Assembly: GCA_002794775.1 (NCBI GenBank)
Contig: NBAY01000003.1
Location: 1,054,001-1,118,000, forward strand
From: Porodaedalea pini
Lineage: Eukaryota; Basidiomycota; Agaricomycetes; Hymenochaetales; Hymenochaetaceae
DNA length: 64,000 nt
Direction: 5' to 3'
Shown: positions 32,318 to 44,674 of the stretch, piece by piece
How positions within the stretch are numbered: position 1 is the first letter of the stretch
Layout: each line of letters begins with the position of its first letter
Translations under genes and position numbers: made by a program
The notes under the pieces: generated by a model
What the model saw: only the letters and a program-made list of their open reading frames with translations
Database searches by the model: none
What the model was told of the DNA's origin: nothing

Positions 32318-35300
32318 CTATTCAACGTCACTATCCAATTCTCCTACGTCCTTAGCAGGACCAGGCTTTGAAACAGCATAGTGATTGAGAGCTAGCGAAG
32401 ATCTCCGCATTCCTTGCACAAATCCTCCCCGAAGCCCTAGACCGAACATATTGGACGTCACGCGCGGCCGAGGGGCTCCCCTTTGCGTCATGGGTGATGG
32501 TGGTGGTGCCGTGTTGCTTTGATTCTGAACATGACTGGGCATAGGGATACGGAGGCCCAGGCTTGCGAAAGGATTTTGTGTATTGCTTGGATCAGCATGT
32601 ATACGCTGGGATGATGATGAATGGCGGAGGCGTGGGGATGTCATGACTGCACCGAAGCTCGGCGCAGGGCTCGGAGAGCGCGAGGGAGCCAGGATGGAGC
32701 CCGTCCAGGACGCCCAACCAGAATTACTGGGGACCTTTGGATGTTCCTCATGGCCTTGGGGAAGGTCCTGGGGAGTGAGCATCGGGGAAGGGGAGCCATG
32801 CACGGCACGTTTCACCAATGCTATGTCATGCTGCAGGTCGTCCAGCTTGTGCTTCAGTATGTCCTGTGCCCTTCGCACTGCAGGGTCGGATCCATCGAGG
32901 AAAGCTTCCATCTGCCGCATTAGTTCCTGTTCATTGACCTCATCGGATAGCGCGCCCGGTACCGAGAGTAGCGTCTGGAATCCCTTAGAAAGGCGCTCTT
33001 CATCTGCAACCCGTATCTCCAATTCCACACGGGCATCTTCGCAATAGTCGCTCAACCTCTCTACGGCAACATGAAGGAGTTTTGATGAATCTGATGCATC
33101 ACTGGATGTTTGTCTCAGCTCTTGTAGCGAAAGATGGCAATCGCGAAATGAACGCTGGACATCAACGTATCTCTCGCCTGCTTCGGCGAGTTTTGATAAT
33201 AGCGACGCGAAATTGGCGTTCTGCCGTTCAGAACGCTCATTTGTAATGATGGCTTCTGATCCCTCAGCCTTCCTTTCAAGACTCGGCGGCGTATAAGATG
33301 AGCCTTTATATCGGTCGTCCTGTGGCATTGATAATGGCGAAGAAGCGGAATCTGACTTAGGTATGATTGGAAATGTTTTCTGGACCTGGACCGACTGTTC
33401 CGGAAACGAAGGTTGTAAACTATCCCCAGCAGTGTTATCGTTTAGATCCACAGGGAGTCCAGAGCTTTCCGATAAGACAGCCTCCCCTACAGGCCGTGTT
33501 GATAGGACGATAGATGATGACTCTGTGTCCGCTTCCGTCTGCACCACCGAATGAGCGCTTTCTGTGTCCCTCTCCAAGACACTAGTAGACTCCGTTAAAC
33601 CTCTGGGGCTGTCCGTTTTAGAGCCTTCGGCTTGGTGAGAAACTGTGAGTCCAGGTAGGCTCGAAGGTGCATTGTCTGGCGACGTGGAAGTGGCTTCGCC
33701 ATTGCTTTCGAGAATGAATGTGGCGGGATGAGAATCACCCTCGTATTTTTGTTCAGCAGGATCGATTAGACTACCGTCCAATGTCGTGACAAAAAGGGAG
33801 GGCGTTGGACTAGAAGCGTCCAGGAATGGCCCCGCTCCTGTTGAAGATGAAGGGTCCTTTAGGGGGCCGGGGGAAGACAAATCGACCGGCGCGGGCCGTA
33901 TCAACTCAGTCGAGGTAATAAGAGTTGGCTGAGACGTAGATGAATCATTGTTAGAATGCTCGTCTTTCGGAGCAGTGGCTGGTGTAGTAGAACCGGAAGG
34001 ACTGTGTGATGTAGTCGAACTGGCAGAGACAGGTGGGGTAGAAGAATGGCTTAAGTTAGCGCCAAGCGACTTTGGTGAGAGGACACTTGGCTGAGCACGG
34101 TGAGGTTGTGAGGTCGCCAATTGATATTCGAAGTATAGTCTTCTGTCTGTTTCCCGCTGAAGCTCTGCTTGAAGAGCTTTTACAGCAGCCTGTGCAGCGT
34201 ATACACGCGCTGTAGAGCTCGAGGACTCGCCTTCGAACAGCACGTTGCTGTCGATGGCGGATAAAATGTCCTCAGCGTCACTCAAGATCCTCTCGTAGGC
34301 TTCTTTGAGATCCTCTTCTTCCATCGAGCTCGTCTTCCGGAGCGCCTCCTGTGATCTGAGAAGCCACCTTCGTAGCCTTTCAGACAAATTCTCTTCTCTC
34401 TCCAACAACGCAAGTCGAAGTGCGACCTCTCGCCTCCGTCCATATGATTCTCGTGAAATATCTTCGGTGAGCTCGTCGAGTGCTCTACGAAGAACCTCAG
34501 ATTCTCGCATTTCAAATGCTATTTTATCCTCAGATTGTTGAAGACGGGCCTCGTATGTGATAATTATGGCCTCTTGTCGAGCCTTGAGGTTCCCAATCAC
34601 ACCATGAAGCACGTCCGTCGAGGACTGAGAAAACTTCCTAAACCACAAGCAAATCAGTCCTGAAGGGCGCGGTTGAAGTAAATGCGACGCACATGTAACG
34701 AGATACCATCTTCGCAGCAGTGTTATCATCGCATCTCAGATGGTGAAGTTCGAGTTGCGCCTGCGCTAGACGCTGTCTGTCCTCCGTTGCAGCCGCTCTA
34801 TGTGTTTCGAGATCTGTTCGGGCCGTGTCCAAAGCGTCATGCAGACGGGCGATTTCGGCGTGAAGCTTTTCGGAATCTGAATTAGAGTCCTGCAGAAGCT
34901 TATGCAGTCCCTGCCGAGCGTGCATAAGCCCGTCCAAAGAGCTTCTTGGAGGAGCTCCAATGTCCTTTACACTCGTCTGTGAGTCCAAAGAAGGTCGGCC
35001 TTCAAGATGACGTACGAGACTCGCGTACTCCTCGACCACGAGATCTGACATCTTTCTCTGCTCCTCCGATGCCTTGACACGGTTCATAAGATCCCTTTGT
35101 CCTGCACGACTTGCTTCAAGCTCGACTCGCAGACGCATGACCGCTTCAACCGCATTCTCCTCGGATTTCCTGGCCCTCCGTTGGTCACTTTGAGCAGACA
35201 CGAGCTCTTCATTTCGCTCAAGGAGTATGTTTTCGGTCAGGTCAAGCTTGTCTGAAAGGCGTCTGAGAGCAAGCGTCAACTCTTGAATTTGAAGCGCGTC

Positions 35301-35600
35301 GCGATGTGATCCATCACTAGGTCCTGCAGTCCGATGCACCTGAAGCTCAGCCCGAAGGTGCGAGTTCTCATTTTCGAGAGCGTGCAAATGCTGTAGGACA
35401 GTAGCATACTCTAGGGAACGGTGTTGAAGCTGGACTGCAGCTCGATGAGCCTCGACCTATGTGCTTCTAGTCAAGCACATGTGAAACAGAAGAGACGCCG
35501 AGCTACGTATACTTACCTGGTAATGAGATACTGCCTCGCGAAGGCTGGCAAATTCCAAGGCCAATGGATGCTCTTCGCTCAGCAAAGCGTCCACCGACAT
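32318..35600 (-). CDS. Large coiled-coil protein of unknown function
   Basis: Not recognised. The start MSVDALLSEEHPLALEF at 35600 is followed by short introns near 35455-35516 and 34640-34690. The N-terminal third is an almost continuous coiled coil (ALENENSHLRAEL, LRRLSDKLDLTENILLERNEEL, LRVELEASRAGQRDLMNRV), continuing in SQSSTDVLHGVIGNLKARQEA and EREENLSERLRRWLL. The middle is Ser/Thr/Pro-rich and disordered. A second helical part (QELMRQMEAFLDGSDPAVRRA, LQHDIALVKRAV) precedes a Pro/Ser/Arg-rich tail ending ELDSDVE. The length, near 1050 aa, and layout suggest a cytoskeletal or scaffold protein; that is inference only. Confidence 0.75.
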
Positions 35601-36347
35601 ACTGGCATTGCCGCGTGCGTGTTCACCGTGGCATCGTTCACCGTGTCCCTTCTAAGCGGATGATCGGCACTTTCTAAATAGAACATGCATATGGGATGCA
35701 GACTTGAAACGTCCTAAACGATTATAAAATGTGGTCACAAATACAAAGAGAGTCAATATTAATGTTTTTTATTTTAATTTGAGGATTATGCTAGTAACAG
35801 CTGATGCGCCGAAATGCACGAGTTCAAGCTGAGAGAGCTCTGACAAAGGACAGGCCACAGCTGATTAGTGTGAGTCTGAGTGTAGTGTCAGACTATCAGA
35901 ATTTAATCGCAGTCAGCCTTAACTCCATAGCCTAGGCATTCAAAGGTACTGGATAATTGTGCAGACAAGATGCGGATAGAAGAAATACATAATACTCAAG
36001 ATGCTGACTGAGATTGTGAACTAATCTGAGTATTAATTATTGGATGCTAAACTGCTACCGGAGTAACCGAACGATCCTATGTGTGGCGGTGTGATGACTA
36101 AGAAGATTTACCGTTCAGCGACGGCGTTTTGGTCTCTATAACTTTGCGCTTTGTACTGCCAAATCTAATCTTGTTGCTGTTCTTTGTTCTCGTCTAAGGT
36201 TCTTCGCCTTACTCATGGATCTCTCGCACACCAGTAGGTCTAATGCGTGCGTCTTTTCGCTCTATTGCAGCTGTATAATAATCAAGCTTCACTGTGAATG
36301 ACTGCTTTAGATCCCGTTCCCAGGTGCAGCACAATCGTCACGCTGGG
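35601..36347. other. Intergenic / promoter region
   Basis: Between the divergent starts of the coiled-coil gene and the low-complexity gene. AT-rich at 35700-36060. A pyrimidine-rich stretch near 36165-36280 carries several AG acceptor-like ends, perhaps a leader intron of the downstream gene. No coding frame supported. Confidence 0.45.
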
Positions 36348-38911
36348 ATGGCACCGATGCCGGAAATCTCCACTGGAATTCCTACCAGCGCTTTGCCACA
36401 CTATCCACACGTTCAGTCTCAGCACTACAACATTCAAACGCAGCAGGCAGCGGCTTACACGCACACTGCACAATGTATACCACGACAGCACGCTCCCCCT
36501 ATCAGTGGCATGTCTTCCCACTCACACGATCAGCAGCCTGTTTTTCAAGGCCAGCAAAAGTCGACTTCCTACACCGCGATACCTCGGCACCAAAACCATG
36601 AGCAGCGACCTATGCTCGGACTCGCCCAGGCATCCCCTGTGGATGCTCAACAAATACGACGCCCAACGGACTCAGGTATGGCTACAGCAAATACATCTAC
36701 CTACGCCCAGAAGACCATGCAGGATGGCTTGAGACAGTCCTCGTGTTTAGTTACGGCTAGCACCTCTTCCACCAGACCATCGCAACCGAGCCATGACATT
36801 ACGAACACTTTCACATATCATCATGTTCAACAGCTTGGACCATCTTATCAGGCGCCGGTTCAAAGCCAGAGCAGAGGAGTTCCATATACCGCTACTCATC
36901 CATCTGAAAGTCGGCATAATTCGTGGTCACATGGGCCTCAGCCGCAGGCTAATAGTGTGCCTGCGACGCAAGAACCTCGAAGGGGGATACCAACACAATC
37001 GCCGAGCGTACCACAGGGTCAGGCCATCATGCTTAGTCATCCGTATCCTGAAGTTTGCTCGTCGTCATCTCAGCAGCAACACCCACATTCCAGTCTTTCT
37101 CAGCAGCTTTCAGCCAATCCAGTTCCGGCTCCTTCGAGCGCATTGGCTTCTGCTTCAAATGATCCGGCACGCTCCATGTAGGTTGTCTATGTGCTGTTTA
37201 GAGAATGCCTGTTGAGATTGAAGACCTTATTCGAACAGTACATTTCCTGTAGATGCCGTTCAGCAGATAGCAGACCGTCATGCTTCTATCATTCTCGCAC
37301 GAACTTACCCTTCGTTGAAGGATTTCTTAAGCAATCAGCAGAAATCTCTCCGGGACGAACTGCTACTCATGAACTCAAAATATATGAGTAATTTGAACAA
37401 GGTTCATCATGCACTTCATAGTGCTCGCCAGGCCAAAGAGGAAGCTGAGAAAAAACAAGAGAGCGCTCTTCGAGAGAGCGAAAGTATTATAGCGAAAGCC
37501 ATGGAGTGGAAAGCATCCTTGGAGGACACAAGAAAGAAGTATAAGAGTTTGCAAGATCAGAACACAAAACTTGCGCACATGGCCCTGCGTCTGAACAAAC
37601 TTGTAGCTGCGGAGTCTTCCGCTGGATCGTTCGCTGCTCTTCAAGAACGCACATTGGTTTTGGAGACAAGGTTAAGGAAGGCGAGTTCGTTCATGATCTT
37701 CGTTATTATTCCTTTTCTTAAGTAACTATTCTACATTAGTACGAGGATGTGCCGTTCACTTCGATCGACGTGTCTTTTCCCACTATACTCAAGGAGCAGC
37801 CAGACTGCGAGACTGAATCAACTTCTCCGACTGTCCGTGGGACTCCTTTCTCCCCGGAGAAAGGCGACGTGGAAGCAGGGAGTCGTTGCTCTGACACTGC
37901 CAAGCGACGTCTGCAAAACGAGGTGAACATTGTGGCCGAGCTAGTGGAGCGCAGATCGAAGCCTGGATCCCCGAAGTCTTCTGCTGAGGTGATCAAAGGG
38001 GAGCCTCTGACAGAGGGTCGAGAGAAGAATCTGCTCGGCACACCATATTTTATAGACCTTACTGCCGACGACTCTGACCAAAATGACATCCTCGACGCAT
38101 CTTTATCTCGGGTGTCAGTTGTCACCTCATCGATTGCGTCACTCTTCCCTGAGCCTCCCCTAGACTCTTCGTTTTCTTCCGAGCCCAAATCTGAGGTACT
38201 GCCTTCAAATCCGACATCCTCGTCCGGCTCGGCATCCTCTCCGGCATCCTCTCCGCCATCGGTCTTGGGCCCGAGTATCGATACTCTGAAGCGAAGCTCC
38301 CGAACCGAAGAGGATGATGATCGACAGCGAAAGCGACCCCGTTCTGAAGACATTAAGCTATTGCGTGATCCACCCAGGATGGCGACTACGCTTGAAGAGG
38401 GACTTGACCTGGAAAAGACGCTACAACGCGTTCCAGAAAGCGACGATACAGAATCAGCTTCCGCTCGGGACAGTGCGGGAGTAGATGAAGCACATTCAGC
38501 TGGCCCGGCCACCGAGGAGGACGATATCCTTGATGGAACAATGCTCCTATCAAATTTGGAGAGACTAGAGAACTACGAACCGACACCACAGCTTGATCCT
38601 GTGCACCTGCAGCTTATATACCATAAGGACGTGTCAGGTGTCACCGAATGTCGATTCTGCCTGTAGGTCTTTTCTTTTTTACGCTGCTGAAAATTTGGTA
38701 TATGTTCATGATGTTGTATACTTTCCGCAGGATAGAAATGGACAATGGTGTGCGTGATTCGGACACTGGAACGGTCCTTCCGGCGAGTGTATCGAACGAC
38801 GAGTTGATTGCGCATGCGGTCTCGACCCACTGCGCAACTGTGTCTTCCTTATTGCGAGTGGATAGGACTGAACTTCTAGCTGCCTTTGGCAATTTGATGG
38901 AAGCGGTTTGA
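36348..38911 (+). CDS. Gln/Ser-rich nuclear-type protein with coiled coil and C-terminal Cys/His motif, unknown function
   Basis: Not recognised. The N-terminal 280 residues are Gln/His/Pro-rich and disordered (MAPMPEISTGIPTSALPHY). Then a coiled coil near 37330-37700: SLRDELLLMNSKYMSNLNK, KEEAEKKQESALRESES. An acidic/Ser region with a basic patch (DDDRQRKRPRSED), possibly a nuclear signal, follows. The C-terminal domain is SGVTECRFC, then HAVSTHCATVSSLL, a CxxC...HxxxxHC arrangement that could bind zinc. Introns are near 37180-37255, 37680-37740 and 38663-38730. The 5' end is uncertain: the upstream frame lacks an ATG, so I used the first ATG in frame. Confidence 0.6.
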
Positions 38912-39582
38912 GGATGTGGCTTGTTTTTAGATTCATTCTTACTTCTGGTTTATTAGGGAGTTTGTTCGCTCATTTGCTTATTGCCCTCACCACACCATTC
39001 CTTTGTCATGTTCACTTGGTTTTCATGATGTCATTTTACCATCTGCGTTGTTTCATTAGTTGGATAGAGTCAAGTCTAATTTTGTGTGTATAAAACGGAG
39101 ACTCTAGAAGTGACTAATTTCAGTTATGTACTGGCGTGGTGGCAATGACTTCCGAAGTTCGTCTGATGAAAACGCGCTTGTCCTCAACTCCAGCGCATCC
39201 CTCCAGCTACTTCATCACTCGCCCTGCTCAACGAGGTCTGCCTTGCCTCAGGAAGCTTTAGCAACTAGGACATATACGAAGTACTGTACGTCGTCACAAC
39301 AAAATGAGCTTGTGTCTGCGAAAGTAACGTGCCCGGATCAGGAACAGGGTAAGGGTCATAGCGTGCTCAATCCCCATCGTGTTTAGCGCCGAAACCATTC
39401 ATTTCGCTGGACGGTGGAGTATATTCTGGCTAGGAGTTCTGGAGTCTGGATCTTTAAAGCGGACGCTGCGTGTGCTGAAAAGGAGCATTGATCTCCGTAG
39501 GTACGTGTGTGTCGCTTCTGCATTTTTGCTAGCACTTGCTCACGAGACTGCACGAAGCAGCCGGGTTAGCTAGCATTTAAAC
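38912..39582. other. Intergenic; no gene seen
   Basis: 3' flank of the preceding gene and promoter/leader of UBP3. Frames here are short and without resemblance to proteins. Confidence 0.45.
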
Positions 39583-42500
39583 ATGGAACCTCCACATGCG
39601 ATGTACAACCAGGCCGGTCCGTCAAATTTTACAATTCCGTACTCACAGGAGGGCCGGCCTCCACCCCACTATGGTCCTGGGCGAGGACGAGGGCACGCTG
39701 GACATAGACATGCGAATGCAAACTACCACCAGACGCAGCAGCAGCCTGTCTACGCGCCAGGTATGACGGGGTCGTATGCTGGATATTCTATGGGTATGAA
39801 CGGTGTCAATGGCGCGCCTATCCATGGCCAATATAGTCATACGCAGAATGGAGTTCCTCCCGCGCGTCGAGGGGGTCCGAGCTATCAAGCGGCGAACTAC
39901 CAAGCGCCTCCCTCTCCCGCTCTACACTCTGCCCATGCATACAACGCCCACGCATCACCATTCATTCCTCCGACTGCTGTACCTGGTCCAATGTACCACT
40001 ACCCGCACACGTCAGCACATGTACAACCTTACCCAACTGCATTTTCACCTCCTATCCACCATCCACCGTACCCCTTTCCGAACCATCAAAATATGAAGTC
40101 TCCGCTGATATCGCCTCTTCCTGAGCATGTCATGAGCTCGCCGAGAATTTGGAAGGCCCAACCGGCTTCTCCTAGACCTTTGCAGGTTCCATCGGCCCCT
40201 TTGCCCCAAGATCAAAAACAGACGCAAAGTCCTACCCTTCCTTCAAATTCATTTTCACCTTCCCCGCCAGCCACGGATAGCTTATCTCGACCCGCGGAGC
40301 ATCGGCCGACTAGTCCTCCTTCACTAAAAACCACAACCGCGCCTGTTTCAGTCATCCAGCCTTTTCTTCCGTCCGACTCGCCTCCGAGTCCCAAAATTAT
40401 TTTGCCCTCCTTTGATAACGAGCCTGCTCCCCGAGAGGAGTGGGTAATATCTGCATCCAGACCCGATAATCCGACTGCTGCGTTCGGCATTATGATTTCA
40501 CCAAAGGCCAAGCCTCCAACTCATATTGTCGAAGGGGCGCAAGAATATGTGGTGGCTACACATCCTAAGGCTCCTTCGATGGAGTCTGCACCTATTGAGG
40601 TGCCTGACCCACAGCCACATAATGTTGCGGACAAGGAAGAAGACCCATCATCGGACGCTCTCATTTCTCAGACTGAGCAGGTGTCTAGTTCAGCGACGGA
40701 AACCGAATCGCGAGCATCGACCGTACCTGATACCTTCGTTGCCGGATCTCCGTTGTCGACGGCCACGTCCATGTCTATCGCACCTACTAAAGCAGACAGT
40801 GCCACCGAAAAAGAGCCTCAGATTCTTTCTGTCCCGGTGTCTGCGGTACCAAGCCCTGGCGCCGAGTCTCCCAAGCGCCTAGTGCCCGAAAATCTTCCTT
40901 CTTCAACAACTGCGCAATCTTCTGGCTCTTCGTCGAGCGCTAAGAAGTCTTGGGCGTCACTTCTTCGTCCTGATGGTTCATCGTCTTCCAAGACCAATCT
41001 TCCCACTTCGTCCGTTCAGGGGTTCTCTATTCCAGCTGCATCAGTCGAGTCGTCTTCAACATCGGTTTCGAAGCCAAATGGAAAGCGGAATGATCTTCTT
41101 CGTTTGTTGAAAGATGGTCCAAGTGCGGCCAGTACTGTCCCACAAATTAGGCCTCGTGGACTAGTGAACACCGGAAATATGTGTTTTGCAAACGCTGTCC
41201 TTCAGACGCTGGTGTATACGCCCCCGTTCTTCCGCCTCTTCACAGAGCTTGAGAAGTACATAAGCGGAACAGGTTCAAACTCGACAAAGTGGGCCGGTAA
41301 GGATACACCCTTAGTGAATGCGACTGTAGAGTTCTTGAAAGAATTCAAGCCGAAAGTCAAGGATACCTCCAAAGATTCATATGAAGACGACGAGGACTAT
41401 GACGCTATTGACTCGTTCATTCCTTCTTATATTTATGATGCGATGAAGGAGAAAAGCAGGTTCGAGAATATGGGTGTGCGTAACTATTGCATAATCTGTT
41501 CGTTTCATTGGCTGACCTTCTGTACATACAGGGCGGACAACAGGAGGATGCAGAAGAGTTCTTCGGATTCTTCTTGGACACAATTGAAGAGGAGCTTCTT
41601 GCAATCTCTAACTCGCTAACAGACGGATTGCAGTCGAAACCTGCTGGGCAGGAACGCAATGCTGCGGAAGAGGATGACTGGCTGGAAGTTGGGAGGAAGA
41701 ATAAGGCGGTTGTCGCTCGTACAGTAAGTTATTGATTTGCCCGTTAACTCAGCCAACCCACGCATACTCCTCAGACAAAATCTGTGGACTCGCCAATGAC
41801 ACGTATCTTTGGGGGCAAATTCCGCTCAACGCTCAGAGTCCCTGGACAGCGCGACTCGGTCATGGTCGAAGACTGGAGGTCACTGCAGTTAGACATCCAG
41901 GTCAGTGCCTTCTCGCAGAACTCTCATGTCAATTCTATGCTAAGACTTGACGTACAGCGTGAGCAAGTGGAGTCGATTGAGGATGCCCTCCGATACATAT
42001 CTCATCCTCAGCCGGTGCAGATGTCTTCAGTCACTAAAGGAGGAGCTGTCGTCGAGGCATCACAGCAGGTTCTAGTGGATGCCCTTCCGCCCATCTTAGT
42101 TCTCCATCTCAAGCGGTTCTTGTACGACACGACCGCGAGAGATGTTGTCAAAGTGCACAAGCAGGTGTCATATGGCGCTGAATTGGAGATCCCATCCGGT
42201 AAGTGACCTGACCTCGACTCTGATCCGTTCTGATCCTTTTGAAGATGCGATTTCGCCGGTACGGAGGAGTGTGCATCCCGCCAAGTATAAGCTGTTCGCC
42301 GGTGAGTTTACAATGTGATAAAATGCTTCCAGAAGTATGGGGAACTCAGGAGACAAATTTGATAGTGCTGTACCATCATGGTCAATCAGCCGCTGGGGGG
42401 CATTACACACTAGATGTCCTCCACCCGAACCGTAATGCAGATGCGAATGCGAAGCCTCGTGAGGGCTGGATCCGAATCGACGATGAGCTAGTGACAGACC

Positions 42501-42598
42501 TGCGGACTGAAGATGTATTCGGGAACGAGAGGGACTCTGCGTATCTGCTATTCTACCGACGGATAGGCGGGTCATACACACGGGCAGGACAAACTTGA
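39583..42598 (+). CDS. UBP3: Ubiquitin carboxyl-terminal hydrolase, Ubp3/USP10 type
   Basis: Cysteine deubiquitinase; the yeast enzyme with Bre5 acts in COPII trafficking, ribophagy and ribosome deubiquitination. The N-terminal 500 residues are Pro/Ser/Tyr-rich and disordered (RGRGHAGHRHANANYHQ). The catalytic domain starts RGLVNTGNMCFANAVLQTL with nucleophile Cys534. After an intron near 41475-41531 comes GGQQEDAEEFFGFFLD, then LPPILVLHLKRFLYD, and the His box GQSAAGGHYTLDV with WIRIDDELV near the end; it closes LFYRRIGGSYTRAGQT. Introns are near 41725-41774, 41900-41955, 42198-42244 and 42301-42360. All catalytic elements are present. The order Cys box, QQEDAEEF, His box is normal. Confidence 0.92.
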
Positions 42599-42858
42599 AC
42601 TATTGATCAGGGAAACTAAATAGATTTAGGACTGTATAGCGCTCTGTGATAATTTGCATCTGCCCAAAAAGTACTAGCTACTGTAGTTGTAGTAGAATTG
42701 TTGAGCGAGATATACCGGCTTCATGAGTTCATAACGAGAGTCCTCCGATTGGAACCGATAATCCCGGCATTGTCCGTTTTGGTATCAGGTTTGGCGAACA
42801 AGTTCGCTAATATCTCTCGCCATTACTTTCGCTCGACGCTCTACCCCCGTCGCTAGCT

Positions 42859-43594
42859 ATGTCTGCCGTCCTTAAGCTCGCTCGCACTCGCGCTTGCATT
42901 GCGCTCTCTAGGCGGTGCATGGCTACCGCTGCAGCGCACCCGGGAGGTGTTTCGCCTTCGTCCTCGTCCGCCTCTGCGGCCGTCGTCCCGCTTTCCAACG
43001 TCGAGGCACAATGGGAGAGGCTGTCTGCTGATGAGCAGCTTACCGTGCACCAGCAGCTCGAGGAGTTGCAGAAAAAAGATTGGAAGACTTTGTCTATCGA
43101 CGAGAAGAAAGCAGGTGCGTATTGTACCCGCTTTTCTCATTTCCCGCGTTTCTGACGGCACTGCCATGCATTCCTTTTTCCTAGCGTACTACGTCGCGTT
43201 CGGCCCTCACGGTCCTCGCACACCCTCTACGCCTGCTGGCCAGCCGCTGAAAATATTTCTCGGAGTCTCTTTTGGTATTCTTGTTGCCTCGGGCGTGTTC
43301 TTTGGCATTCGTGCCATATGTACGCTATCTCCGCTATTTTCACTTTCAAATCTTCACGAACTGATGGATGGCCGTCTCTCTTTTTTCCAGCTCCGCCTCC
43401 TCCGAAGACGATGTCCAAGGAATGGCAGGAGGCATCGAACGAGCGCGCGAAGGAGCAGCAAATGAACCCCATCTCCGGTAAGCGTGCACCCGCGCTCGTG
43501 TGCTGCTTGCCTTCTACATCTCTTCTAATAATCTCATCTTTCTTTTTCAGGTATCTCGTCGGAAGGCTACTCTGGCAAGGGCTTTGTCCAGTAA
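42859..43594 (+). CDS. Cytochrome c oxidase subunit IV (yeast Cox5a/b type), mitochondrial
   Basis: Nuclear-encoded subunit of complex IV in the inner mitochondrial membrane. MSAVLKLARTRACIALSRRC is an Arg-rich presequence. The matrix part reads WERLSADEQLTVHQQLEEL and LQKKDWKTLSIDEKKAAYYV. One membrane helix follows, KIFLGVSFGILVASGVFFGIR, then the intermembrane-space tail TMSKEWQEASNERAKEQQMN and GYSGKGFVQ. Introns at 43115-43184, 43320-43390 and 43478-43550 give 173 aa, normal for the family. It starts 260 bp after the UBP3 stop in the same direction. Confidence 0.93.
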
Positions 43595-44072
43595 TCGCAC
43601 TCGTTATAGACGGTGTTGGGTACGACGATACCGAACGAACTCGAACTGGGCAGTCGCGCTTTGATGTGTTCGGAATGGGCTTCGCCTTGAACGGGAGGAA
43701 CCAGCACAGATACAGAAGAGGCTATAATTTACCTCACTCCGCCATTTGTCCTGGCTGTAATTTCGTCCATGGAAACAATGCAACCCTCATACTTAATATC
43801 CTTCATGGGCATTGATTTCGTACATATACTTTCATTCATTGCAGTGATTCTAAGGTTCCCAAACGTGGAAGTCATGCAAGACATTCATCCATTTCGACGG
43901 AGGTGAGGCTGCAGATTAATATGGTCCTGAAGCTAGACGTAGTGGGTTTGGTGTCGTCGTACATTCAAGCTACAGGTAGACCAAGAAGTTCACGTGCAAC
44001 GCAATAAAAATTCCGTCTCAACAACGTTACTCTTAGCTGCGTATTGACACCAAAAATGCTTTTGCAACGTCT
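43595..44072. other. Convergent 3' intergenic region
   Basis: Between the stops of COX subunit IV and ATP15. No gene, repeat or RNA structure recognised. Confidence 0.5.
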
Positions 44073-44437
44073 TCAGACCGCCGCTGACTTCTTTACCGTC
44101 GTCTCCTCCGGAGGATTCAGGTAGACCTTTCGAACAAGAAATATGCCGATGAGTATTCTTCCTCTGTCCGACTGATGCTTATGTACGTACCTGCTCGCCA
44201 CCCTTACCATCTTCCCAGTTCTGGTAGCGCAGGGCAGTGAGACCGTGCTTCTCCGCCTTGACACGCTCAGATTCCTTGAGCGACTGGCGCACCGCGCGAG
44301 CGGTGATTTGGCTGTACCTGTTAAAGCTAATAAAATAAAAGCAAAACCCCACAAAAATAGTCAGCAGACCACGTCAAGCCAAAGAGCGAAAGCCTCGAAA
44401 CCTACGTGAAGTGTTGACGCCAGATAGCACTGCTCAT
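44073..44437 (-). CDS. ATP15: ATP synthase subunit epsilon, mitochondrial (F1 central stalk)
   Basis: Small stalk subunit of mitochondrial F1-ATPase. Three exons (44437-44406, 44317-44191, 44126-44073) give 70 aa. MSSAIWRQHFT is joined to YSQITARAVRQSLK, matching the yeast pattern of a Trp near the start and an AxAIRxSLK helix. KHGLTALRYQNWEDGKGGEQ follows, and the tail is VYLNPPEETTVKKSAAV. No cleavable presequence is evident, as in yeast. The LINE insertion begins 100 bp upstream of its start codon. Before that insertion it would have been head-to-head with the Rab gene now at 57917. Confidence 0.92.
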
Positions 44438-44524
44438 CGTGGACTGAATGTGGGTGAGTGAAAAGGAAGGTGCTTGATAGACTCAGCGGCGACGAAAGCT
44501 GTCGGAGAAGTCCGGAATTGCCAC

Positions 44525-44536
44525 GTGATCGTCATT
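44525..44536 (+). repeat. 12-bp target-site duplication of the LINE, left copy
   Basis: GTGATCGTCATT here and again at 57767-57778. These are the two ends of the LINE insertion. Duplications of this size and variable length fit target-primed reverse transcription. Confidence 0.85.
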
Positions 44537-44674
44537 TTATAATGCATCTGCTATCTACTTATCAACAGATATCCAACCGCACGGAAGAAACAAAAACAAA
44601 AGAAAACCGGACGAAGCGCTCGAAAAGTTGTAGGCTAAAGTAGGTATTGCATGCTAAATTGTGGAATTGGGGTG

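Noticed and set aside
37736..38512. 258-codon minus-strand frame
   Set aside because: Shadow of the Ser/Asp-rich exon of the gene at 36348-38911, whose frame continues through splice sites.
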